Assembly: GCA_017520675.1 (NCBI GenBank)
Contig: JAFXFG010000026.1
Coordinates: forward strand, 1 to 49,404
Source: Alphaproteobacteria bacterium
GTDB lineage: Bacteria > Pseudomonadota > Alphaproteobacteria > Rs-D84
Direction: 5' to 3'
DNA: 49,404 nucleotides
Shown here: piece by piece, positions 16,414 to 22,541 of the stretch
Layout: each line of letters starts with the position of its first letter
How positions within the stretch are numbered: position 1 is the stretch's first letter
Position numbers and translations under genes: made by a program
Notes under the pieces: model-generated
Databases searched by the model: none
What the model was told of the DNA's origin: nothing
What the model saw: only the letters and a program-made list of their open reading frames with translations

Positions 16414-16471
16414 ATTCTATCCTTTATTTCCCACAGATTATACCACAGGCAATCACACTTTGCATCACAGT
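16414..16471 (-). promoter_or_regulatory. Promoter cassette with tandem TGTGAT half-sites (copy 6)
   Basis: Minus strand CTGTGATGCAAAG-TGTGATTGCCTGTGG-TATAAT-CTGTGGGAAATAAAGGATA before ATG 16413. Confidence 0.85.
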
Positions 16472-16647
16472 TTTTTGTGTTTTGGGGTCGTGGGGCGGAA
16501 ATGGGTTGCGTTTGCACGCCCCAGTAAAAATAAAAAACATCCCGCCCCGCACAGGCGGCACACTCAACATAAAAATCAAAAGAGCAAGAAAATCCAACGA
16601 AAAAACGCACCGTTTGGTGCGTTCTTAAACTGGTGCCGGTTGTCGGG
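16472..16647 (-). repeat. Long intergenic repeat including terminator and tRNA-Thr 3' end copy
   Basis: Matches 18051-18226 in order: TTTTGGGGTCGTGGGGCGG, CACGCCCC, AAAATCCAAC, the CGCACCG/TGGTGCG terminator, then TGGTGCCGGTTGTCGG (16631-16646), identical to the reverse complement of the tRNA-Thr 3' acceptor and CCA. The match to the tRNA stops there. With the next feature it accounts for the gene-free stretch 16414-16780. Confidence 0.8.
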
Positions 16648-16740
16648 ATGCCAAGTCCAGTAAAAAGTCCAAGATTTCCAATAGTTTCAGACAGTCGATT
16701 TATCAGCCTGCATCACATATCGCATCGCATAGCATTTTGA
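16648..16740 (+). repeat. Island repeat, long form with GCATCAC element
   Basis: ATGCCAAGTCC...CAGACAGTCGATT...GCATCACATATCGCATCGCATAGC, matching 1620-1709 and 10005-10058. Lies upstream of the MFS gene. Confidence 0.8.
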
Positions 16741-16780
16741 TAAAAAATGTGATAAAATACCCAAAGTATAGGAGAGAGTG

Positions 16781-17998
16781 ATGGGTAAGTTCTGGCCAAC
16801 TGTTTCAAATAAAATGGCATTACGACTTTTAAAGTGGAGTGAGTTTTTTTATTACTTTTTAGTGATATTACCGGTGATAGTTGTTTTGTATCAAAACAAG
16901 GGCATAACGGTTGGTGATTTCTTTTTGATTCAAGGTATTTCTGCATTGGCGGCATTTGTACTAGAAATCCCCAGCGGCTATTTATCGGATTGTTTTAGTC
17001 GTCGCAAGGTTTTAATTTTGGGAGCGGCGATTTATTTGTTTGCCAATGGTTGGTTGTATGCCGGTTATGGTTTTTGGGATATTGCATTTGCAGAAATGTT
17101 GTTGGGTTTTGCGTCTGCCTTGTTTAGTGGCACCAAAGAATCGTACACATACGACTTGCTAAAACGTATGGGGCGCGAAAAAGAATTTTTAAAAGAAAAT
17201 GGTTCGTTGTCATCATATTGTCAGGCTGCATCTTTTATCGCTTCTGTTATCGGCGGTATGTTATATGCGCATATTGGTAATGGTATTTTAGTTGTGGAAG
17301 CCATTGCTGCGTTAATTGCACTTGTTTGTGTGTTATTATTACCAGAACTGGGCGAAGTTAAACGTGAACGCAAAAAAGATACCAGTGCGATTGCAGATAT
17401 TTCCAATGTCGTAAAAATGTCTGTCAAAAATCCCGCAATAAAATGGTTTATTTTATTCCCTGCAATATTTGGAGCATTTACAAAAATATTGCTGTGGTTA
17501 TTTCAGCCGACTATGGAACAGGTTGGTATTGCGTTATCTTTATTCGGGGTATTTGTTGGCTTTAATCAGTTTATGCGTTTGGTGTTTTCAAAATATGCTG
17601 ATGCGATATTCAAACGTTTTGCCACATCAACATTGCTTAAATTTATTTGTGCGATGATATTCCTTGTGTTTGTTGCTGTTGCAGTGTGTGTGAATTTGCC
17701 TTTGGGGATATGGTCTTATTTGTTGTTAGTGTTTATATTCTTGTGGCCTGCGATTCAAAAGTTATGTGCATTGATATTTTCTGCATTTATTCACGAGCGC
17801 ATAAAGTCAACGGAACGTGGTACGGTTATGAGTGTAAGTTCTATGGCGGTTGCATTTTTTGGAATGTTGGCAATGATGATAATGAAACCTTTGCTGGATG
17901 CGTTTGGTTTAACAGGGGCAACGATAATAGCAGGCTGTGCATTCTTGATAATGCTGTGGCCATTAAAGAAAGTTTTAGACATAATCAAAGAAAAATAA
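16781..17998 (+). CDS. MFS transporter, 12 predicted TM segments
   Basis: 405 residues, strongly hydrophobic, with MFS features: SGYLSDCFSRRKVLILG (the loop 2-3 motif after TM2, related to GxLaDrxGrkxxl), a long first hydrophobic hairpin (YYFLVILPVIVVLYQ), and a central cytoplasmic loop with ELGEVKRERKKDTSA. The second half repeats the pattern. The family moves small solutes by proton or ion coupling; no substrate can be read. ATG 16781 is favoured by AGGAGAGA upstream; a GTG sits one codon earlier. Own terminator at 18000. Confidence 0.85.
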   Translation: MGKFWPTVSNKMALRLLKWSEFFYYFLVILPVIVVLYQNKGITVGDFFLIQGISALAAFVLEIPSGYLSDCFSRRKVLILGAAIYLFANGWLYAGYGFWDIAFAEMLLGFASALFSGTKESYTYDLLKRMGREKEFLKENGSLSSYCQAASFIASVIGGMLYAHIGNGILVVEAIAALIALVCVLLLPELGEVKRERKKDTSAIADISNVVKMSVKNPAIKWFILFPAIFGAFTKILLWLFQPTMEQVGIALSLFGVFVGFNQFMRLVFSKYADAIFKRFATSTLLKFICAMIFLVFVAVAVCVNLPLGIWSYLLLVFIFLWPAIQKLCALIFSAFIHERIKSTERGTVMSVSSMAVAFFGMLAMMIMKPLLDAFGLTGATIIAGCAFLIMLWPLKKVLDIIKEK

Positions 17999-17999
17999 A

Positions 18000-18025
18000 C
18001 ACCGCCCAATCGGGCGGTTTTTTTA
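18000..18025 (+). terminator. Intrinsic terminator (ACCGCCC/GGGCGGT)
   Basis: caccgccc-aatc-gggcggt plus T7, immediately after the MFS stop. Confidence 0.88.
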
Positions 18026-18030
18026 TTCGT

Positions 18031-18206
18031 GCATCACACTTTGCATCACAGTTTTTGGTATTTTTGGCGCGTGGGGCAGATTTTGGTTGAAATCACACGC
18101 CCCGAATAAAATAAAAATAGCCAGCCCCACGCGACTTCGCCACCCAACACAAAATCCAACAGGGCAGGGAAAACCAAATAAAAAACGCACCGTTTGGTGC
18201 GTTTTA
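18031..18206 (-). repeat. GCATCAC element plus long intergenic repeat
   Basis: GCATCACACTTTGCATCACA (18031-18050), then the GGGGC/GCCCC block and the CGCACCG terminator, ending just before the tRNA-Thr gene. Second copy of 16449-16625. There is no promoter -10 here and no minus-strand gene begins here. Confidence 0.8.
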
Positions 18207-18210
18207 ATTC

Positions 18211-18286
18211 TGGTGCCGGTTGTCGGACTTGAACCAACGACCTACTGATTACAAATCAGCCGCTCTACCAGCTGAGCTAAACCGGC
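18211..18286 (-). tRNA. tRNA-Thr (anticodon TGT)
   Basis: 76 nt on the minus strand. The acceptor stem GCCGGTT pairs with AACCGGC; the D arm has AGCTCAGCTGGTAGAGC; the anticodon loop TTTGTAA gives TGT; the T arm has GGTTCAAGTCC; CCA is encoded. It reads codon ACA. Its 3' end is duplicated in direct orientation at 16631, which marks it as a possible integration site. Confidence 0.95.
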
Positions 18287-18297
18287 AATGCCCCACA

Positions 18298-18325
18298 ATT
18301 ATACATATATGAAAACTAAACGCAA
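18298..18325 (-). promoter_or_regulatory. Promoter of tRNA-Thr
   Basis: Minus strand TTGCGT, 16 bp, TATAAT, about 10 bp before the mature tRNA 5' end. Confidence 0.75.
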
Positions 18326-18426
18326 GTAAAAAAATCATATTTTGTGTTTTGGGGCGTATTTTGTACATAAGACTTGATTTTTTTGTGAAATTGATACGTT
18401 TACAGGTAACAGACAAAGGAGCACTA

Positions 18427-18879
18427 ATGTTATTCTTAAACAAGCAAAAACGTGAAGAAGCCAAAATGTTTGACGAGTTAATAAGAAAAGTTAAAGATTC
18501 AAAAAACATTGATAGGGTAGCAAGCACATATGATTTAATATACAAACTAGATTCAATCAATATTGCGTTTAATGTCGGTGAAAATTTTTTAAAAGTTCAA
18601 GACAAGGCCGGAAATTTCATTGTTAACCTGGATTGCAAATATGGCAAAACGGGACTATCAAAAGAGCGACATTATATGTTTAGCAATCTGCTGTATATGG
18701 CGCAAAAAACTCATGATAAATTAAAGGAAAAAGAAAAAAAGGAAGAGGGGACACGAAAAGCAAAGCAGGACAAGGAATTAACAGAGATGGTGAAAAAAGG
18801 CTTGCGAACAATTAAAGGTATTATAAAAAGGGGCATTGCGCCCTTTTTTTGTTATAAAATCCTTGCTCATAAAAAATAG
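18427..18879 (+). CDS. Small charged hypothetical protein, paralogue 1
   Basis: 150 residues from ATG 18427 (AAAGGAG at good spacing). It begins MLFLNKQKREEAKMFDELIRK and resembles the 20422 product across its length (FNKQYREESKLISELVKK; conserved LDCKYG/MDCMWG; HYMFSNLLYMAQKTHDK/FYMFAQLLEIARNTHDK). The C-terminal third is Lys/Glu-rich and likely helical. Oddly, the last 19 codons are formed by an intrinsic terminator (18825-18850). This suggests the original stop codon was lost and the frame now runs through its own terminator. Function unknown. Confidence 0.7.
   Translation: MLFLNKQKREEAKMFDELIRKVKDSKNIDRVASTYDLIYKLDSINIAFNVGENFLKVQDKAGNFIVNLDCKYGKTGLSKERHYMFSNLLYMAQKTHDKLKEKEKKEEGTRKAKQDKELTEMVKKGLRTIKGIIKRGIAPFFCYKILAHKK
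18825..18850 (+). terminator. Intrinsic terminator lying inside the 3' end of the 18427 frame
   Basis: aaaaaggggc-att-gcgccctttttttt: stem GGGGC/GCGCCC type followed by T7. It overlaps coding sequence, unlike the paralogue's terminator. Confidence 0.75.
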
Positions 18880-18892
18880 AAAGTTGTCTGAT

Positions 18893-20284
18893 TTATATAT
18901 TGTTTATAAAGTTAGACATCATCATATAACCTGTTTTTGATTTAATTGCCCCCAGAAAAGCACTTAACAGTTTGCCTTGTGATGGCAGTTTTAGCCAGCC
19001 TGCTGGATGTTTTTCAAATTTTTTTGTCGTTGTATTATACGAAATTAATGTTCCGCGAACATCATATGCGCAGTCTTGACAATTACCTTTGCACAGGATT
19101 GTCGGGTTTTTTACAAAATATGGGGATTTTTCATATGGTACGGTCAAGACAAAAGCGATTGCGGCCAGTTTTCGTCCCGCATAGAATGGGGACGATTCTA
19201 TAATTTTTTTTATTTCGCCATAATCGTCAGAAAATTGGCTTTTGCGATTATAGAAGTATATACCATTGAAATTATGCGAATCCATACCCAAAATTTTGCC
19301 TGCCAATTCTGATGTTAAATCTTGGAATCTAAAACACGTTTGCCCAAGGTCAACCTCGGAATGTTTTTGTTTAGATTCTTTTTTTGTTTGTGATGCAGGC
19401 GACACATTTTGTTCTGATATTTTTTGAGTTGGTGCAGTGTGTATGATATTTGATACTTTACCATTATAAACACCAGAACTTATTTCAGGAAATGAATTTA
19501 TAAGTTTCCAAACGGCACTGGAATAGTTATGTGGAAATTCCACCATAAAATCAAAACCATTTTTCACAATGTGTCGTTTTGTTTTATCGTACTTAATAGT
19601 TCCAAATGTTATTTTATCCAGCAGATTAGTATTGCACATGCTACGAAACAGATTATATGCGTTTTGTGTCATATATATATTGTTGTTTTCTTGATATCTG
19701 CTTGGTTTTTTTCGCATGTCGTAAGTCAAAATAGTCCTAGGTTTAGCCGGTTTGACTACAGATGATTGCGCATCAGGGGTGATTTCAACGGCAGATTTTT
19801 TTTGGGGTACCTCCTGAATTGTATTATATGGTTCTATTACAGGTGCAACAGGTTCTTTTTGTGCTGTTGTTATATTTTTTTCGGATTCTTCATTAAATAC
19901 CTCTACAGGTGCAACAGGTTCTTTTTGTGCTGTTGTTATATTTTTTTTGGATTCTTCATTAAATACCTCTACAGGTGCAACAGGTTCTTTTTGTGCTGTT
20001 GTTATATTTTTTTCGGATTCTTCATTAAATACCTCTGCGCAAATTTCTGGATTTGCATTTATAAAGTTCCAGATCGCCACAGCATTATTTTTAGGAACCT
20101 CCAACATAAACCTGAATCCAAGGTGTGCGATAGCCTGTTTTTCATCTACGGATTTAAGCTCGCTATATCTAACATTGGACAAGGTTAATTTTTTAAACAA
20201 TCGGTAATCACACTTTGCGCGAAACAGATTATATGCATTTTGTGTCATATAGATTTCGATTTTGGATTTATCATAGTCTATCAT
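18893..20284 (-). CDS. Hypothetical protein with duplicated domain and a 3x22-residue repeat linker
   Basis: 463 residues. Two homologous units are seen: IYMTQNAYNLFRAKCDYRLF... with FRFMLEVPKN..AIWNFINANPEI (about 10-90), and IYMTQNAYNLFRSMCNTNLL... with FDFMVEFPHN..AVWKLINSFPEI (about 205-280). Between them lie three near-perfect copies of EVFNEESEKNITTAQKEPVAPV and a Pro-rich spacer. The C-terminal 140 residues contain CKGNCQDCAYD, a possible small metal site. Family not recognised. The repeat is exact at DNA level, so copy number may vary between strains. Confidence 0.7.
   Translation of the reverse strand: MIDYDKSKIEIYMTQNAYNLFRAKCDYRLFKKLTLSNVRYSELKSVDEKQAIAHLGFRFMLEVPKNNAVAIWNFINANPEICAEVFNEESEKNITTAQKEPVAPVEVFNEESKKNITTAQKEPVAPVEVFNEESEKNITTAQKEPVAPVIEPYNTIQEVPQKKSAVEITPDAQSSVVKPAKPRTILTYDMRKKPSRYQENNNIYMTQNAYNLFRSMCNTNLLDKITFGTIKYDKTKRHIVKNGFDFMVEFPHNYSSAVWKLINSFPEISSGVYNGKVSNIIHTAPTQKISEQNVSPASQTKKESKQKHSEVDLGQTCFRFQDLTSELAGKILGMDSHNFNGIYFYNRKSQFSDDYGEIKKIIESSPFYAGRKLAAIAFVLTVPYEKSPYFVKNPTILCKGNCQDCAYDVRGTLISYNTTTKKFEKHPAGWLKLPSQGKLLSAFLGAIKSKTGYMMMSNFINNI
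19839..20036. repeat. Three tandem 66-bp units within a coding region
   Basis: Units begin at 19839, 19905 and 19971 (ACAGGTGCAACAGG...). They are nearly identical, with one substitution (tttttttcgg/ttttttttgg) visible in the second. The 66-bp length keeps the frame. Confidence 0.9.
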
Positions 20285-20421
20285 TGTTGGGCCTTTATAA
20301 TTAGTGCATTTTTAACCTAGCACAAAACTGTTAATTTGCAAGCGATATAACAAAAAACTTGCCTTTGAGAATATTTAGGGCAGAATATGGGTTATAAAGA
20401 TGAAACTTCAAAGGAGTAATT

Positions 20422-20859
20422 ATGATTTTAATGTTTAATAAACAATACCGTGAAGAATCAAAATTGATTTCTGAATTGGTGAAAAAAATTAAAAAATCAC
20501 AATCTTTGACCAAAGAGTATAGGGAAAACAGCGAGACATATATACTTGATACCATCTGTATTGAGTTTGAGGTTTCAAAAAATAGACTCACTGTTAAAGA
20601 TAAATCGGACAATGTTATTGTAGAAATGGATTGTATGTGGGGGCAAGACGCTTTGCAGGAAGCACGATTTTATATGTTTGCGCAATTGCTGGAGATTGCG
20701 CGTAATACCCATGATAAAAGGCTCAATAAAGCCGAACAGTTTGAACAGTACAAGAAAAAAATGGAGGCGAAACAAAAGGAACTGGATAAAGCAACTGCAG
20801 ATAAGGCCGCTGCTGAGGCTGCAATCTTCAAAGCACGACAGCGTTTGAAAAGATTATAG
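20422..20859 (+). CDS. Small charged hypothetical protein, paralogue 2
   Basis: 145 residues, ATG 20422 after AAAGGAG. Homologous to the 18427 product throughout the first 95 residues. The C-terminus is a Lys/Ala/Glu-rich helix, probably coiled coil (KKKMEAKQKELDKATADKAA). It ends cleanly at TAG before its terminator. The sequence upstream (20355-20403) is repeated ahead of the 20993 gene, so the two share a duplicated promoter region. No function known. Confidence 0.75.
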   Translation: MILMFNKQYREESKLISELVKKIKKSQSLTKEYRENSETYILDTICIEFEVSKNRLTVKDKSDNVIVEMDCMWGQDALQEARFYMFAQLLEIARNTHDKRLNKAEQFEQYKKKMEAKQKELDKATADKAAAEAAIFKARQRLKRL

Positions 20860-20861
20860 AG

Positions 20862-20886
20862 AAACGGGGAATTTCCCGTTTTTTTA
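20862..20886 (+). terminator. Intrinsic terminator
   Basis: aaacggg-gaatt-cccgttt then T5 directly behind the 20422 gene. Confidence 0.85.
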
Positions 20887-20992
20887 TTCCGCTTTTTATC
20901 TGTTCAATATCAGGCATATCACAAAAGACCTTCTTTGTAAATAAGACGACAAAATCCTTGCCTTTGAAAATATTTGGGGCAGAATATAGGTT

Positions 20993-22243
20993 ATGACAAT
21001 GAAATTACCTGAACTTTTGGCGCCGGCGGGTACGTTGGACGCCTTTAAAACTGCCATTCTATATGGTGCAGATGCTATTTATGCCGGACTTCCTGGGTTT
21101 TCGATGCGGGCGCGCGCAAAAATCAATACTGATGAAGTAAAGCAGGGAATTGAACTGGCGCATGCCGCGGGCAAGAAAGTATATCTGGCATTTAACCTAT
21201 TTGCGCATGATCACGAATATGCGAATATGCCGCGCGTGGCCGATGTTATAAGATATTTGCAACCAGATGCATTGATTGTATCAGACCCTGGGATTGTTAT
21301 GTGGGTGCGCGAGAATTTTCCAAATATGCCGATACACATATCGACTCAGGCGAATATTTGTTCCGCCAAGACGGTAAAGTTCTGGCAAAATGCTGGCGCA
21401 AAATTATGTGTTTTGGCGCGCGAAGTATCGCATAATGAATTCAAGAACATTCGTGCAGAGTGTCCTGATATCGGTCTGGAAATATTTGTTCATGGTGCGA
21501 TGTGTATGTCTTATTCGGGTCGTTGTCTGTTATCTAATTTTATAACTGGTCGTCCTGCGAATCGTGGTGCGTGTGCACAGTTATGTCGTTGGAAATACGA
21601 TGTAATCCTGCGCGAGCATGATACAGGCATTGAAATGCCAATTGATGAAGACGAACGTGGCGCATATATTATGAATTCCAAGGATTTGTGTCTAATGCCA
21701 CGCTTGGCAGAAGTAATTGAATCCAATCCAGATAGTTTGAAAATCGAAGGGCGCAATCGCAGCGAATACTATGTCGGCAGTGTTGTTCACGCATATCGTT
21801 GCGCGCTGGATGCGTATACACGCGACCCTGAAAGATTTGACCCTGCGCCATTTATGGACGATTTGAATCGGTTGGAATCACGTGGTTATACAACGGCATT
21901 TTTTGATGGGCCTGTACCGCCATCTGCACATAATTACGAAACGACACGCAGTACATCTGATTATCATGCAGCAGGCGTTATAACGGCTGTGTCTGATGAT
22001 GATATTATATTTGAATTGCGTAATGAAACCAGGGCAGGGGATGAAATAACATTTCTGTTACCAAACACTATGGACAGGGTTTCTGTTATGTTGCCAGAAT
22101 TAATCAATGCCAAGAACGGTGAAAGACTGGACAAGATGGCGGCTGGAATGGGTAACAGTATTATGATACCGCGCGCATGGCTGGGCAACACGCACGCAGA
22201 AAAATTTGTTCCCTATGTTTTAGCGTACAAGAAAAAGAGATAA
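20993..22243 (+). CDS. trhP: U32-family peptidase / tRNA hydroxylation protein (TrhP/YegQ-like)
   Basis: 416 residues. The N-terminus PELLAPAGTLDAFKTAILYGADAIYAG is the standard U32 opening. The U32 signature is EIFVHGAMCMSYSGRCLLS with conserved Cys, followed by NRGACAQLCRWKY. These four Cys may hold a [4Fe-4S] cluster, as in TrhP and UbiU. The length and a C-terminal beta domain (AAGVITAVSDDDIIFELRN) fit the YegQ/TrhP subgroup, which acts in prephenate-dependent 5-hydroxyuridine formation in tRNA, better than the shorter UbiU/UbiV. Assignment among U32 subgroups is tentative. The first of two close ATGs (20993, 20999) is given. Ends in a strong terminator. Confidence 0.8.
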   Translation: MTMKLPELLAPAGTLDAFKTAILYGADAIYAGLPGFSMRARAKINTDEVKQGIELAHAAGKKVYLAFNLFAHDHEYANMPRVADVIRYLQPDALIVSDPGIVMWVRENFPNMPIHISTQANICSAKTVKFWQNAGAKLCVLAREVSHNEFKNIRAECPDIGLEIFVHGAMCMSYSGRCLLSNFITGRPANRGACAQLCRWKYDVILREHDTGIEMPIDEDERGAYIMNSKDLCLMPRLAEVIESNPDSLKIEGRNRSEYYVGSVVHAYRCALDAYTRDPERFDPAPFMDDLNRLESRGYTTAFFDGPVPPSAHNYETTRSTSDYHAAGVITAVSDDDIIFELRNETRAGDEITFLLPNTMDRVSVMLPELINAKNGERLDKMAAGMGNSIMIPRAWLGNTHAEKFVPYVLAYKKKR

Positions 22244-22248
22244 TAAAA

Positions 22249-22277
22249 CAGCCTGCAAATCCAGCAGGCTATTTTTA
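22249..22277 (+). terminator. Intrinsic terminator
   Basis: agcctgc-aaatcca-gcaggct followed by ATTTTTAT, 6 bp after the U32 stop. Confidence 0.8.
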
Positions 22278-22335
22278 TCGCGAAAGTGATTTTATAATTG
22301 TGTTAATTTCGCATAAACTAAGATTTTTTTCTTGT

Positions 22336-22419
22336 TTAAATGTTGGTGTTTCTATCAAAGACGTGTTCCTTGTTTTTCTTTTCTGGTACGCCGCCACAGA
22401 AAACGCATTTTTGTGCCAT
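22336..22419 (-). pseudogene. Truncated HNH-like gene (27 codons)
   Basis: The minus-strand ATG 22419 follows AAGGA at 7-bp spacing. It encodes CVFCGG, then KKNKEHVFDRNTNI and TAA. This is the opening zinc motif of the HNH-like family seen intact at 4077 (CIYCNQ...KEHVIQNALGG). The rest is missing or out of frame. It fills most of the gene-free interval 22278-22541. Confidence 0.65.
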
Positions 22420-22541
22420 AAATAATCCTTGTATTTTTTAGATATTATAGTTGACAAAAACATATTTTCAACAACGAAAATAAAATTTCGTGTATTATTG
22501 TTCATAGTGTGGTAATATATTGAAAGTAAAAGGATTTTATT

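Noticed and set aside
16631..16680. A second tRNA gene
   Set aside because: Only the 3' acceptor end of tRNA-Thr is present; no D or anticodon arm follows.
19839..20036. Possible CRISPR array
   Set aside because: The 66-bp units are contiguous without spacers and lie in frame inside a gene.
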